Shown here one piece after another: positions 16,350 through 26,738 of a stretch of 64,000 bases of DNA; the stretch's first letter is position 1, and each line of letters opens with the position of its first letter. The stretch is from NCBI GenBank assembly GCA_947455025.1, contig CANGLU010000008.1, forward strand, positions 1-64,000, read 5' to 3'. The translations under genes were made by a program, and so were the position numbers. The notes under the pieces are model-generated. The model saw nothing but the letters and a program-made list of their open reading frames with translations, made no database searches and was not told where the DNA came from. Source of the DNA: Hyphomicrobiales bacterium (GTDB lineage: Bacteria > Pseudomonadota > Alphaproteobacteria > Rhizobiales > Beijerinckiaceae).

Positions 16350-16982
16350 TTACCTGAGCAAAGCACATTCTTTCGCAAGCTGAGTAATGCGGGCCCAATC
16401 GCCCGCCTTTACCGCATCCGATGGTGTGACCCATGACCCACCGACGCAGATGACATTGGAAAGCGCCAGATAGGTTTTTGCTTTCACGACATCGATGCCA
16501 CCGGTCGGACAAAAGGTGAGGTGGGGCAAAGGAGCGCTGAGCGATTTAAGATAATTGACCCCACCTGCAGGCTCGGCTGGGAAAAACTTCAAGACGTGGT
16601 GGCCCATTTCCGCCATGCTCATCGCCTCACTTGCCGTGGCAACGCCGGGCAGAAAAGGGGCATGGGCAAGAGCTGCGGCTTGCGAAAGCTTTGACGTCGA
16701 GCCGGGGCTTACAAGAAAAGTAGAGCCCGCCGACATAGCCTCTGAAATTTGGCTCTCCGTTAGAATGGTTCCGGCACCAACAACGGCATCCGGTACTTCG
16801 CGCGCAATGGCCTCAATCGCCTTCAACGCGCCATCGGTCCGAAGGGTGACTTCCAGCACGGTAAGGCCACCAGCAACAAGCGCACGGGCAAGCGGCACGG
16901 CGTCTTCGGCCCCATTGACGGTCAAAACAGGGATGACCGGCACGCTTTTTAAGATCGAAAGCAGCGCATCATTATTGGGCAT
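16350..16982 (-). CDS. eda: KDPG/KDPGal aldolase
   Basis: About 210 residues of the Eda family. It has VIPVLTV at the start, the catalytic Glu in LEVTLRT, the phosphate-site segment GAGTILT, the Schiff-base Lys in LKFFPAEP, and FCPTGGI near the end. It cleaves 2-keto-3-deoxy-6-phosphogluconate (or the galacto form) to pyruvate and glyceraldehyde 3-phosphate. AGGATG lies upstream of the ATG at 16982; an in-frame start at 17000 is also open. No Edd or kinase is adjacent, so the feeder pathway is unclear. The sugar-acid dehydratase on the same strand is the nearest candidate. Confidence 0.85.
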   Translation of the reverse strand: MPNNDALLSILKSVPVIPVLTVNGAEDAVPLARALVAGGLTVLEVTLRTDGALKAIEAIAREVPDAVVGAGTILTESQISEAMSAGSTFLVSPGSTSKLSQAAALAHAPFLPGVATASEAMSMAEMGHHVLKFFPAEPAGGVNYLKSLSAPLPHLTFCPTGGIDVVKAKTYLALSNVICVGGSWVTPSDAVKAGDWARITQLAKECALLR

Positions 16983-17028
16983 GGATACACATCCTAACAT
17001 TGTAAACAGATCGCGATATTCAAACGAT

Positions 17029-17063
17029 GAGGGGGCGGAGCGTCAAGGCTTCACCACCCCCTC
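17029..17063. terminator. Hairpin between RND operon and eda
   Basis: GAGGGGG (17029-17035) pairs with CCCCCTC (17057-17063), and GG/CC continues the stem after one mismatch. The loop is about 15 nt. It follows the stop of the RND gene on the minus strand and is a plausible but weak terminator for that operon. Confidence 0.4.
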
Positions 17064-17089
17064 ATTCTTAATTTAACACTCGTAGACCG

Positions 17090-20000
17090 CTATTCAGCAG
17101 CTTTTGGTGAAAGCGATGGTGTCGCTTTAACCAAACGACGTGCCTCACGCTTGGCTAACCGACGGGCCTTTCGCTCGGCGCTCCATTCCCCCACATTGGC
17201 TACTGTCATAAGGGCCGCCGGAGTGACAACGAGAGTCAAGATCGTTGCAAACCCAAGCCCGAAGACGATGGCCGAGGAGAGGTGAACCCACCATTGGGTT
17301 GAAGGTGCACCAAAGGCAATATCACGATTAACGAAATCGAGATTGATACCAAATGCGATGGCCAAAACACCCAAAATGGCTGTGACGGCCGTAAGCACAA
17401 CCGGACGCGCTCTTTCGCGACAGGTTTCAATAATGGCATCGTAGGCTGTCATACCCTCTTCGCGGCATCGATCATAAGTATCGATCAATACGATATTGTT
17501 GTTCACGATCACGCCGGCATTCGCGATAATACCGATGCCGGTCATAACGACGCCAAAGGCCTGCCCCATAATCATGAGACCCAACAAGACGCCGATCGTC
17601 GACAAAATAACGGCCGTCAAGACAAGAAAGACGCTTGAGAATTTATTGAACTGGGCGAGCAAGATCGCAAAGATCAAGAACATCGCCGTGCCAAACGCCT
17701 TACCCAGAAACGCGCCAGCTTTGGCACGCTCTTCGTCTTCACCCTTCATTTTAAACGTGATGCCCGGACCAAGATCCATTGCCGATAAATCCGACATGAT
17801 CTTTTGCTGAACAACCGCCGACTGAACGCCTTCATTCACATTGGCCGAAACCGTTATCACGCGACTGGCCGCTACGCGATTAAGTTGCCCAACGCGAGGC
17901 GACGGTGTCCTTGTGACGAAATTGCCAATCGGAACTGAACCAACGGGCGCGTTGATCCGCAATTCTTCAATATCATCAAGGGTTCTCTTATCTTCCGGAA
18001 AGCGTAGGATAAGATCAACCGACTTATCGGTATCAACAGGACGGTATTCGGTTATCTTCAAGCCATTGGTCACAAGCTGAAGGGCTGAACCAACACCCGT
18101 CGCGCTGATGCCATATTTAGCGGCTTCCGCTTTATCGACGTTGATTTTCCAATCGATCCCCGGCAAAGCGAGTCCATTATCGATATCGCGCACATCCGCA
18201 GTCTTCTCCAACACGGCCGCCACTTTTTTGGCCGCAGGGATGAGATAGTCGGGATCAACAGCCGCAATCTGGACTTGAATAGCCTTGCCCGTTGGTGGAC
18301 CGCCCTTGGGAGCCGTAACTTCAATAGAAACACCGGCAATATCGGCTGTTTTAGTCCTAATATCATCCATGATCAGATGAGCCTTACGGCGATGCTGCCA
18401 CTCAATAAATTCAAACTGAATTGAGCCGATAGTATCTTCCGAGACTTCGTTTGATCCCTTTTGCCCTTCGCCTGCCCGAGCATAGACGGTCTTAAGCTCC
18501 GTCATGGGCAAGATACGCTCTTCGACACGGCGAACAAATTCATCCTTTTCGGAAATCGATAAATTTCCGCGCGCATGAATTTGCACAATACCGTAATCGG
18601 GTTCCACATTAGGGAAAAATTCGACGCCATGACCAAAGACGCCATAGGCTTTGATCACCGTCACCAGCAACAGAAATGTTGCCGATAGCGTTAACGACGG
18701 ATGCTTGATGCAAAACCGCACCACATTCATATAGGCGCCTTTATCGCTCGCGCGATCGTCATGCGGCTTAGCGGCTGCTTTTCCTAACAAGGCACCAAGC
18801 GTTGGGGTAAAGAAAAGCGCAACAACGAGCGAAGCCGACAAAGTAGCGATCAACGTAAGCGGCATATATTTCATGAACTGGCCGACGATGCCGGGCCAAA
18901 ATAGAAGAGGCGAGAAAGCCGCAACGCGGGTAAGGGTGGCCGCAATAACGGGGCCCGCCATACGCTTTGCTGCCATGGAAAAGGCAAGCTTTGGATCCAT
19001 CCCTTCCGCCATTCGACGTTCGGCAAATTCCGACACAATGATCGCGTCATCCACCAACATGCCTACCGCCAGAATGAGCGCAAACAGGACGACGATATTG
19101 ACGGTTAAGCCTGCCATTTGCAGCGCCAAAATTCCGGCGAGAAACGAGCCCGGAATTGCAATACCGATAAAGAGCGACGGCCGCCCCCCGAGAACCATCA
19201 TCATGATCACGAGGACCAAGAGAACGGCCGTAACAACGCTATTCTGCAATTCGTGCAACATGTCACGAATGGTTTTCGATTTATCCTGACTGAAGGAGAC
19301 GGAAACGGTTCCGGGCCATGATTTTTGCAATTCAGCGACGACATATTTCACAGCGTCCACGGTTTCGATTAAGTTCGAACCGGTACGCTTTGAAACTTCA
19401 ATGGCGATTGCTGGCTTGCCGTTTACCCGCGTAATCGATGTTGCATCCTTAAACGTTGGACGAACTTCTGCCACATCGCCAAGCACAACACTGGCGCCAG
19501 CCGACGCCGTAACCGGAAGTTTCAGAATATCCTCCGGACGCTCGATCAAGGCGGGAACTTTAACCGCAAATCGTCCCGTACCACCTTCCAAGGCACCTGC
19601 CGTCACCAGACTATTGCTCTGGCTGACGCCACCGATAAGACCATCAAGGCTGATGCCGTAACTTTTCATCAGCATGGGTTCAGCAATAATTTCGACAACT
19701 TCATCGCGGGCGCCCCGAAGGTCAGCGGAGAGCACGCCGGGAATTTGTTCAATATAATTTTTGGCAGAACGCGCTATGCGCAACAAAGTACGCTCAGGCA
19801 CTTCGCCGGTAAGGGCGACAACAAGCACTGGAAAGAGGGAGAGATTAACTTCTCGGACAGCGGGTTGATCCGCATCCTTTGGCAAATCACGCTTGGCATC
19901 ATCCACTTTTGCCCGAACATCGGCAACCGCCTTGGTTGAATCAAAGCCCGCCTCAAACTCCAACAATACGAAGCCGCCGCCTTCAAAAGCCGTCGACCGC

Positions 20001-20242
20001 ATTTCCTTAACATTGGCAACCGATTTGAGTTGCGTCTCCATAGGCCGTAGCAAAAGACGCTCGGCATCTTCGGGACTTATTCCACGCTGCGAAAGCTGAA
20101 CATAAACGATTGGAACCTTTACATCCGGTTCCGCTTCTTTCGGAATTGTTTGATACGCAATAAATCCGGCGAGAAGCAGAAAGACAAGAACCGCTAGGGT
20201 TAATCTAGCGTGGGAAATCGCATAATCGACAGGGTTTTTCAT
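17090..20242 (-). CDS. RND family efflux permease
   Basis: A 1050-residue inner-membrane proton antiporter of the AcrB/HAE1 type. It has 12 predicted helices in two halves with two large periplasmic loops. The TM4 proton-relay region reads LVDDAIIVSEFAERR. It opens NPVDYAISHARLTLAVLVF and ends with a basic tail (RKARRLAKREARR), which lies in the cytoplasm. It is the third gene of a tetR-MFP-RND operon, starting 25 bp after the adaptor. Substrates are probably drugs, solvents or bile-like compounds. No outer-membrane factor is adjacent, so it may share the one at 54179. Confidence 0.9.
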   Translation of the reverse strand: MKNPVDYAISHARLTLAVLVFLLLAGFIAYQTIPKEAEPDVKVPIVYVQLSQRGISPEDAERLLLRPMETQLKSVANVKEMRSTAFEGGGFVLLEFEAGFDSTKAVADVRAKVDDAKRDLPKDADQPAVREVNLSLFPVLVVALTGEVPERTLLRIARSAKNYIEQIPGVLSADLRGARDEVVEIIAEPMLMKSYGISLDGLIGGVSQSNSLVTAGALEGGTGRFAVKVPALIERPEDILKLPVTASAGASVVLGDVAEVRPTFKDATSITRVNGKPAIAIEVSKRTGSNLIETVDAVKYVVAELQKSWPGTVSVSFSQDKSKTIRDMLHELQNSVVTAVLLVLVIMMMVLGGRPSLFIGIAIPGSFLAGILALQMAGLTVNIVVLFALILAVGMLVDDAIIVSEFAERRMAEGMDPKLAFSMAAKRMAGPVIAATLTRVAAFSPLLFWPGIVGQFMKYMPLTLIATLSASLVVALFFTPTLGALLGKAAAKPHDDRASDKGAYMNVVRFCIKHPSLTLSATFLLLVTVIKAYGVFGHGVEFFPNVEPDYGIVQIHARGNLSISEKDEFVRRVEERILPMTELKTVYARAGEGQKGSNEVSEDTIGSIQFEFIEWQHRRKAHLIMDDIRTKTADIAGVSIEVTAPKGGPPTGKAIQVQIAAVDPDYLIPAAKKVAAVLEKTADVRDIDNGLALPGIDWKINVDKAEAAKYGISATGVGSALQLVTNGLKITEYRPVDTDKSVDLILRFPEDKRTLDDIEELRINAPVGSVPIGNFVTRTPSPRVGQLNRVAASRVITVSANVNEGVQSAVVQQKIMSDLSAMDLGPGITFKMKGEDEERAKAGAFLGKAFGTAMFLIFAILLAQFNKFSSVFLVLTAVILSTIGVLLGLMIMGQAFGVVMTGIGIIANAGVIVNNNIVLIDTYDRCREEGMTAYDAIIETCRERARPVVLTAVTAILGVLAIAFGINLDFVNRDIAFGAPSTQWWVHLSSAIVFGLGFATILTLVVTPAALMTVANVGEWSAERKARRLAKREARRLVKATPSLSPKAAE

Positions 20243-20267
20243 AATAATTGTCCTATGAGCAAATGTA

Positions 20268-21335
20268 TTAGGAAGCTTTGCTGAATACGGGTTCTACAAT
20301 TTGACCCTCTTTAACAAAGTCCTGCCCCTGTACGATGATTTTTGAACCTGCCGCGATGCCCGCTACGTATAAATAATCGGCTTGATCTTCTACGAGCGTA
20401 ACGGGAATGAACGTGACCGTATTGTTTTCATTAACGGCACGTACACCGAGCTTTCCCTCAGCGGAAAAAGTAAGTGCTGAACGTGCAACCTTTGTTGCGT
20501 CAACGGCCGCTAAATAAAGCGTGACCTCGGTCGTGACACCGTCAGCGATAAGACCGTTCGGGTTGGAAAGACTAACATCGATCCGGTAGGTCCGGGTTTG
20601 TGGGCTAGCGCGGTTTGAAATGAAGCGGACCGAACCGCTTACTTCAGCTCCATCAATGAAGCGAACATCCGCACGATCACCAACTTTTACGCCGCTCAGC
20701 TTGCGTTCGGAGATTTCAACAACGGCCAACATTGGATCAAGTGACATTACTTCGGCTACTTGTGCGCCAGGTTGTAAGCTTTGGCCAAGATTGGCTGGAA
20801 CTTCATTGATCACACCCGCTACCGGCGCGCGGACCATACCACGATCCCGTTCCGCTTCCGCTTGCGCAAGCTGCGCCTGAGCGCCTTTCAAATCTGCTTC
20901 AAACTGGGCAAGATTCAACTTGGCCAGATTGCCATTTTCTACCAAAAGACGCTTGGCGTCATATTCCTTTTGACGTTGCTCAAGCCGCGCTTGGGCTTGG
21001 GCCACATTTGATTCTCTTGCTTCATCCGACAAAACGGCAATGATATCGCCGGCCTGCACGATGGACCCGCGCCGTACATTCAAAGCGGTAACCGTTCCAT
21101 TGGTTCGGGCCACGGCCATGGTTCTAACATCGGCTTCGGTGCGACCTGACAAAGTCAGCTTTCTTGACCGCGGCTCTACAACGGCAGAAATGACCGTTAC
21201 GGCAAATGGCTTGGCGTCAATTTGCGTCGATGCTGTGATTGGCTGAGCTGCTTCTTTTTTTCCAATTTGGCCGGACGCAATCCATGCGATGGCGATAACG
21301 ACTAAGAGGACCGCGGTAATTCTGCTCCAAAGCAT
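20268..21335 (-). CDS. RND periplasmic adaptor (MFP)
   Basis: A 355-residue membrane-fusion protein. It starts with a signal/anchor helix (ITAVLLVVIAIAWIASG). Then come a lipoyl-like half-motif (VTALNVRRGSIVQAGDIIAVL), a coiled-coil hairpin rich in Ala, Gln and Glu (about 95-165), a second lipoyl half (VRAPVAGVINEVPANLGQ), and beta-barrel segments. It links the RND pump to an outer-membrane channel. It starts 32 bp after tetR and ends 25 bp before the pump gene, consistent with one transcript. Confidence 0.88.
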   Translation of the reverse strand: MLWSRITAVLLVVIAIAWIASGQIGKKEAAQPITASTQIDAKPFAVTVISAVVEPRSRKLTLSGRTEADVRTMAVARTNGTVTALNVRRGSIVQAGDIIAVLSDEARESNVAQAQARLEQRQKEYDAKRLLVENGNLAKLNLAQFEADLKGAQAQLAQAEAERDRGMVRAPVAGVINEVPANLGQSLQPGAQVAEVMSLDPMLAVVEISERKLSGVKVGDRADVRFIDGAEVSGSVRFISNRASPQTRTYRIDVSLSNPNGLIADGVTTEVTLYLAAVDATKVARSALTFSAEGKLGVRAVNENNTVTFIPVTLVEDQADYLYVAGIAAGSKIIVQGQDFVKEGQIVEPVFSKAS

Positions 21336-21367
21336 CTTCTTTTTCCCGATTGTTAAAATGAATTATT

Positions 21368-21985
21368 CTAGCATTTATGTGAGAATTGTATGGCACCGTT
21401 CAAAACAGCACCGATAACACAGAGATTATTTTCAATTTCGCCGTGACTGTGAAAATCACCGTCAATGGCACGGCGTCGGATCATACCATCCGACAGGGTG
21501 ATAATGAGCTGCGTCAACGCTTCGACATCAACATCCGGATGAATTTCGCCTGTTTCACGAGCCCTTGAGAGAACGCCACGGATACCGACACGTACTTCGG
21601 ATTGAACCGCGGCGACTAGCGCCGCTATTTCTGGGTCCAAGGCCGCTTCAGACCAAATTTGTAGCGCGATAACGGCTTTTTCACGGGGCTGATCAATAAA
21701 GTGCTTTCGGCCAAGCTGCTCAAAAGCGGTCATTAAATTTTGCGCATTCGATAGGGTCGCGAAATCGGCAGCGATCTCCGCCCTATCCCGCTCCACTAAT
21801 CCGGCAATAATCGCATTTTTAGATGGAAAATAGCGATAAAGATTACCGGGAACCATGCCCGCCTCGCGCGCTACATCCTGCATTGTCGTCCGATGAAAAC
21901 CGTTAAGCGCAAAGCACCGCTCCGCCGCATCAAGAATTTGCGGACGTCGGTCGACTTGCCGGGAGGTTTTCACTTCTGGAAGCAT
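21368..21985 (-). CDS. TetR family repressor of the RND operon
   Basis: A 205-residue TetR-type regulator. Residues about 15-60 hold the helix-turn-helix (TMQDVAREAGMVPGNLYRYF), followed by an alpha-helical ligand-binding domain of normal length. GGAGAG precedes the ATG. It is the first gene of the operon and has a perfect palindrome 15 bp upstream, so it most likely represses itself and the pump genes until a substrate binds. Confidence 0.88.
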   Translation of the reverse strand: MLPEVKTSRQVDRRPQILDAAERCFALNGFHRTTMQDVAREAGMVPGNLYRYFPSKNAIIAGLVERDRAEIAADFATLSNAQNLMTAFEQLGRKHFIDQPREKAVIALQIWSEAALDPEIAALVAAVQSEVRVGIRGVLSRARETGEIHPDVDVEALTQLIITLSDGMIRRRAIDGDFHSHGEIENNLCVIGAVLNGAIQFSHKC

Positions 21986-21999
21986 TGCTCTCCATTAGT

Positions 22000-22015
22000 G
22001 AATGAACATTCATTC
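22000..22015. promoter_or_regulatory. TetR operator palindrome
   Basis: GAATGAACATTCATTC is a 16-bp site with perfect 7-bp arms around CA, 15 bp before the tetR start. Its form (GAATGAA...TTCATTC) is common among operators of efflux-linked TetR regulators. Binding is inferred. Confidence 0.7.
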
Positions 22016-22115
22016 GTCAAGCAACCCTAAGTAGTTATCGGTAGGTACTTGGTCCAGATGCGTCGGCCCATCGGAAGGATTACCCTTCCACTTGCGACAA
22101 CGGAGAGGGTTGAGG

Positions 22116-23276
22116 ATGCGATGGTCCATCTCGATCGGCAAGATTGCAGGAACCACCATCAGGATCCATGTGACCTTTCTGCTTTTTCTTTTCATCATCG
22201 GCATTGCCGTTTTTAGGCAGAATGGTGTCGAAGCGGCATGGGATGCGGTTGCTTTTATAACACTCGTCTTCGCCTGCATCGTTTTACATGAATTCGGCCA
22301 TATCTTAATGGCACGATTGTTCGGCATCAAAACGCGGGACGTAACGCTCTTTCCTATTGGTGGGGTTGCCAATATTGAACGGATGCCAGACAAACCCTAT
22401 CAAGAATTATTGGTAGCGCTTGCCGGCCCGCTCGTGAATTTGTGTATTTTTTTGGCGGTTACCCTTGCTCTTAGCCAGAATCTTCGCGATCTCGACATCG
22501 AAAAAATCAATGATTCAGCAACAAGCTTGGCGCTCCGTATCGCAGTAGCGAACTTGATCTTGATGATCTTTAACCTTTTGCCTGCATTTCCAATGGACGG
22601 AGGGCGAGCCTTACGCGCGCTCCTTGCCATGTGGATTGCAAAATCAAAGGCGACAAAAATCGCGGCAACAATCGGCCAGGGCTTGGCCCTTTTGATGGGA
22701 TTTATCGGTTTCTTTGGAAACCCGACGTTGATTTTAATTGCGGCCTTTATCTTTATGGCCGCTGGAAGTGAGGCGGAAACGGCTATCTTTCACGATATCA
22801 CACACGATCTGACGATAAGAGATGCGATGATCGATACACCCGCGCAATTGAGTCCGCGCGACACCATTCGGATGGCGATTGATCGGTTACAAGGGTCGAC
22901 CGATAATGAGTTTATCGTGATGGATAAGGCCCATCACGAGATGGGAATAATCACACGTGACATGTTGCTCTTATCGCTCGCTTCCCACAATGACGAAACG
23001 CAAATCTCGTCTCTGATGAGCCGTCCAGAGTCTATGCTTTATGAGAATGATCCGCTTGATAAAGCGCTAACGATTTTCGAACGAGGCAATGATCAAGCTT
23101 TGATGGTCAAAGATATGAACAATGACATCACTGGACTCATTTCACGTGCAGCGATTGCCCAGACAATTCTCATAAAAACTGCCCGACCCGATTGGAAATT
23201 TTACCGGGGCGGGATTTTAGCCAAAAGCCTGCCAAGAACTAACCGCGACCAGCAAGCGGCATCTTCGTTGCCATAA
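22116..23276 (+). CDS. Site-2 protease family protein with CBS domains
   Basis: About 386 residues. The membrane protease part (1-230) has the zinc motif HEFGH within [19 protein letters not shown] and the third-ligand motif [12 protein letters not shown]. About six hydrophobic segments surround these. The C-terminal 150 residues carry two CBS-type repeats ([19 protein letters not shown] and [17 protein letters not shown]), which usually sense adenine nucleotides. Such M50 enzymes cut within membranes, often releasing sigma factors. GGAGAGGGTTGAGG precedes ATG 22116. The last 38 bp overlap the convergent SDR gene. Confidence 0.88.
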   Translation: MRWSISIGKIAGTTIRIHVTFLLFLFIIGIAVFRQNGVEAAWDAVAFITLVFACIVLHEFGHILMARLFGIKTRDVTLFPIGGVANIERMPDKPYQELLVALAGPLVNLCIFLAVTLALSQNLRDLDIEKINDSATSLALRIAVANLILMIFNLLPAFPMDGGRALRALLAMWIAKSKATKIAATIGQGLALLMGFIGFFGNPTLILIAAFIFMAAGSEAETAIFHDITHDLTIRDAMIDTPAQLSPRDTIRMAIDRLQGSTDNEFIVMDKAHHEMGIITRDMLLLSLASHNDETQISSLMSRPESMLYENDPLDKALTIFERGNDQALMVKDMNNDITGLISRAAIAQTILIKTARPDWKFYRGGILAKSLPRTNRDQQAASSLP

Positions 23277-23997
23277 CCGTGATCGTGGAAACATTGGCGT
23301 CTAAAGGCAAGCTTGACATAAACACAACGGCGCTAGCGACATTGCTTACATCCATCGTTGGTTCGGCCGCGACCGTCAGATTGGCCTGTAGCACACCCGT
23401 GCTCATTTTTTGGGTCATATTGGTGGCTGCGTTTCCAATATCAATCTGACCACAGGCGATATCGTATTTTCGGCCATCCAGCGATGTCGATTTGGTCAGT
23501 CCGGTAATCGCATGTTTCGTTGCTGTATAGGGTGCCGAGTTCGGGCGCGGCGTTTGAGCCGAAATGGAACCATTGTTTATAATTCGACCACCACGAGGAT
23601 TTTGATCCTTCATAATCTTGAAGGCCTCCTGCGTGCATAAAAATGCAGCGGTCAAATTGGCACCAAGCACCGTCTGCCATTGCTCAAAGGTTATATCTTC
23701 GAGGTTAATTGGCGGCGCATTCGTGCCGGCATTGTTAAACAAGATATCGAGACGGCCGAATTTCTCTTTTGTCTTCTCAAAAAGCCGATGGACGGCAACA
23801 GGATCAGCAAGATCAGTCGATACGGCAAGTGTAGGAACGCCATAGCTTGCGCCTAAAGCGGCCGTTTCGTCGAGCGCGTCCTGTCGGCGACCCGCCAAAA
23901 CAACGCTGTAGCCTTCTTTCATCATCGCAAGCGCGACAGAACGGCCGATGCCTGAACCAGCGCCCGTTATCATCGCAATTTTTCCGTTACCGCTCAT
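23239..23997 (-). CDS. SDR family oxidoreductase
   Basis: A 252-residue classical short-chain dehydrogenase. It has [13 protein letters not shown] for cofactor, an Arg-Arg after beta-2 (VVLAGRRQD) that favours [12 protein letters not shown], a catalytic Ser in [11 protein letters not shown], and YTATK. The substrate is unknown. It ends inside the 3' end of the convergent protease gene and lies 33 bp after the class III aminotransferase on the same strand, so it may be co-transcribed with it. Confidence 0.82.
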   Translation of the reverse strand: MSGNGKIAMITGAGSGIGRSVALAMMKEGYSVVLAGRRQDALDETAALGASYGVPTLAVSTDLADPVAVHRLFEKTKEKFGRLDILFNNAGTNAPPINLEDITFEQWQTVLGANLTAAFLCTQEAFKIMKDQNPRGGRIINNGSISAQTPRPNSAPYTATKHAITGLTKSTSLDGRKYDIACGQIDIGNAATNMTQKMSTGVLQANLTVAAEPTMDVSNVASAVVFMSSLPLDANVSTITVMATKMPLAGRG

Positions 23998-24030
23998 GAT
24001 CGAATTCCTAGGTTTGTTTAAATGATGTTC

Positions 24031-25389
24031 TTATACGGTAAGGCGGTCTAATGCCCGTCCAAAGCCGTCAAAAATATCATCGATTTGTTTGTCCGTAATA
24101 ATGAGCGGCGGGCAGAAGGCCAAAATATCGCCGATTGGGCGGAAGATAACGCCTTCTTCATGACCGAGCTCGGCAAGTTTTAAACCGGTCGCGCCAGGCT
24201 TTTCAAATCCGGCTTTTGTCTTTTTATCCGCAACCAGCTCAATGGCGCCGATTAAGCCAACGCCGCGCGTTTCGCCAACGAGCGGATGATCTTTAAAGCT
24301 ATGTAATCGCTCGAGGAAATGCGGGCTGAGTTCGTTCACCCGCCCCATCAAGTTCCGCTCCTCAATAATATCAAGATTTTCCATCGCGACAGCCATCGCG
24401 AGCGGGTGACCCGCGGTTGTAAATCCGTGAGCGAATGTTCCGATTTTTGCCGTATTATCGGCAATGACGTTATAGATCTCATTGGTAAAGGTAATTGATG
24501 CCAATGGCACATAGGAAGACGTGATTTGCTTCGAGCAAATCATAAAATCAGGCTTAATGCCGTAGGTATCGGATCCCCACACATTTCCCGTACGCCCAAA
24601 TCCATTGATGACCTCGTCAACAACGATCAGAATGTCATATTTGTGGCAAACTTCCTGCATTTTTGCCCAATAGGTCCGAGGTGGAATAAATACGCCACCC
24701 GCACCCATAACCGGCTCACCGATAAAGGCTGCGACCGTTTCTGGCCCTTCGGCCAAAATCTTGTCTTCGAATTCCTTCGCAAGCCGCGTTGCAAATTCCT
24801 CTTCCGTCTCATCCGCTTCTGCAAAGCGATAATGGTGTGGGCAAGACACATGCTTGATTTGAGGAAAGGGAAGATCGAAATCACGGTGATTATTGGGCAA
24901 GCCGGTTAAGCTCGCCGACATCATGGTAATGCCGTGATAGGCTTTGATCCGCGATATAATCTTTTTCTTTTCCGGCCTTCCCCTGGCATTGTTATAAAAC
25001 CAGATCATTTTAACGACCGTATCATTCGCCTCTGAACCGGAATTTACAAAATGGGCCTTGCCCATATTGCCGGGCGACATTTTGACCATACGTTCAGCCA
25101 GCGCGATCGCGGTTGGATGCGATTTATGAGAAAACGAATGATAAAATGGAAGTTCGCTCATTTGGCGGGTGGCGGCCTGCACCAAACGTTCCTCGCCAAA
25201 TCCTACGGCGACGCTCCATAGCCCGGCCATCGCCTCAATATATTCTTTGCCCGCGTCATCATAGACATAGACACCCTTGCCCTTCGAAATAATCATCGGG
25301 CCAACTTGCTCATGCCGTCGAGCATTCGTGACAGGATGAAAATAATATTCAATATCGCGAGCGGCGAGGGAATTTGGCAAGGCAGTCAT
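24031..25389 (-). CDS. Class III aminotransferase
   Basis: About 452 residues of the omega-aminotransferase group. Landmarks are the N-terminal YYFHPVTNARRHEQVGP, AGLWSVAVGFG, NSGSEANDTVVKM, EPVMGAGGVFIPP, the Asp of VVDEVINGFGRTG that contacts the PLP nitrogen, and the PLP Lys in ICSKQITSSYVPL. Members move amino groups from beta-alanine, taurine, polyamines or similar onto pyruvate or glyoxylate. The ATG at 25389 is chosen because GGAG lies 6 nt upstream. The substrate is open. Confidence 0.82.
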   Translation of the reverse strand: MTALPNSLAARDIEYYFHPVTNARRHEQVGPMIISKGKGVYVYDDAGKEYIEAMAGLWSVAVGFGEERLVQAATRQMSELPFYHSFSHKSHPTAIALAERMVKMSPGNMGKAHFVNSGSEANDTVVKMIWFYNNARGRPEKKKIISRIKAYHGITMMSASLTGLPNNHRDFDLPFPQIKHVSCPHHYRFAEADETEEEFATRLAKEFEDKILAEGPETVAAFIGEPVMGAGGVFIPPRTYWAKMQEVCHKYDILIVVDEVINGFGRTGNVWGSDTYGIKPDFMICSKQITSSYVPLASITFTNEIYNVIADNTAKIGTFAHGFTTAGHPLAMAVAMENLDIIEERNLMGRVNELSPHFLERLHSFKDHPLVGETRGVGLIGAIELVADKKTKAGFEKPGATGLKLAELGHEEGVIFRPIGDILAFCPPLIITDKQIDDIFDGFGRALDRLTV

Positions 25390-25485
25390 GTCGATCTCCG
25401 GCAATTATCCGCTAAACTGTAAGCTTCGCGAGGATCATAACCTGCTAAAGCCGGAAAGGAAAACCCCACCCGCAGCCGGTCTCGG

Positions 25486-26658
25486 CTAAGCTGACCTGCC
25501 TTTATAGCGGATCGCCATCATAAATCCGCCCGCAATCAGGCCCCAAAACGCACTTCCAACGCCAAAAATCGTAATTCCGGAGGCCGAAACGAGAAAAGTG
25601 ATCGCCACTGGTTCCCTGAACGCGCTATCCGACAATGACGAAAAGAGCGCCGTTGAAAACGCGCCAATAAGGGCCAAGCCTGCAACGGCTTCAATATAAA
25701 TTGGCGGCGAAATGCCAATGATTGATGTCGCAGCCCCGGCGAATATTCCCAAAAGAATATATACAAGGCCTGATGCAATTCCCGCCCAATAGCGCCTTTT
25801 TGGATCTTCATGAGCGTCGGGACCCGCGCACATCGCAGCGGTAATGGCCGCCAAATTAACGGCATGGCCACCCAGAAAATTGGAAATGAACGACAATATA
25901 CCCGTAACGGTGAAGAGCGGCCCGGGCTCGGGCTTAAAGCCGTTCGCAGCCAGGACAGCGACACCCGGAATATTTTGGGAGGCCATCGTTACGATAAAAA
26001 GCGGAAAAGCCACGCTTAAAAGAGCGGAAACCGAGAAAACGGGCGTGATAAGAGTTGGAACGGCAAAGAGGTCGATTGAAGCAAGCAGTGCTCCGCCTTT
26101 TGCCATTCCCATGACGAAAACCACGCTTACCAAAGCCGCCGGGACCGCCAACAGCCGATTAATCCGAGCCATCACGGCCCAAACCAAGATAATGAACAGG
26201 CCAATCGCAGGGCTTTCTGAAACGGCATGAACCGGGGCGAGGCAAAGATGCAACAATATTCCCGCTAACATGGCATTCGCCAATGGGGCCGGAATAGCCG
26301 CGACGGCCCTACCAAGCGGCTTAAAAATCCCGGCAAAAATAAGCAATACGGACGAAACCAGAAAGGCGCCTACAGCTCCGGCAAAACCACCCTCAATGAG
26401 CCCCGTTGTCGTCAGAAGCGCCGCACCGGGCGTCGACCACGCGACGCTAATGGGCATCCGAGTTAAAAAACTCAACGCTACCCCGCCAAGCCCCATTGCG
26501 ATGGACAAAGCCATAACGCCAGACGTTGATTCGGCGAGCGATGCGCCTGCGGCTTGCAAACCATGGAGAACGATTACAAAGGAACTGGAAAATCCGACAA
26601 TGCCGGCTAAACTTCCTGCCACAAGGGCTTGGGTAGAAATCGAGTAGTTAGGCGCCAT
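25486..26658 (-). CDS. benE: BenE family benzoate/H+ symporter
   Basis: A 390-residue integral membrane protein with about 12 hydrophobic segments. The N-terminal SLAGIVGFSSSFVIVLHGLQ, the PISVAWSTPGAALL motif, and ASQNIPGVAVLAANGF are characteristic of BenE. It imports benzoate or related aromatic acids with protons. No benzoate catabolic genes (benABCD, catA) are seen nearby, so the real substrate may differ. It is upstream of and in the same direction as the aminotransferase gene. Confidence 0.85.
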   Translation of the reverse strand: MAPNYSISTQALVAGSLAGIVGFSSSFVIVLHGLQAAGASLAESTSGVMALSIAMGLGGVALSFLTRMPISVAWSTPGAALLTTTGLIEGGFAGAVGAFLVSSVLLIFAGIFKPLGRAVAAIPAPLANAMLAGILLHLCLAPVHAVSESPAIGLFIILVWAVMARINRLLAVPAALVSVVFVMGMAKGGALLASIDLFAVPTLITPVFSVSALLSVAFPLFIVTMASQNIPGVAVLAANGFKPEPGPLFTVTGILSFISNFLGGHAVNLAAITAAMCAGPDAHEDPKRRYWAGIASGLVYILLGIFAGAATSIIGISPPIYIEAVAGLALIGAFSTALFSSLSDSAFREPVAITFLVSASGITIFGVGSAFWGLIAGGFMMAIRYKGRSA

Positions 26659-26738
26659 CTAAACTTCCAAAACTGCATTTGACCGGTTTCAATCAATGCA
26701 TCGAAGGTAAGTGCGATGACAAGCCCCGATCCGCGAAT

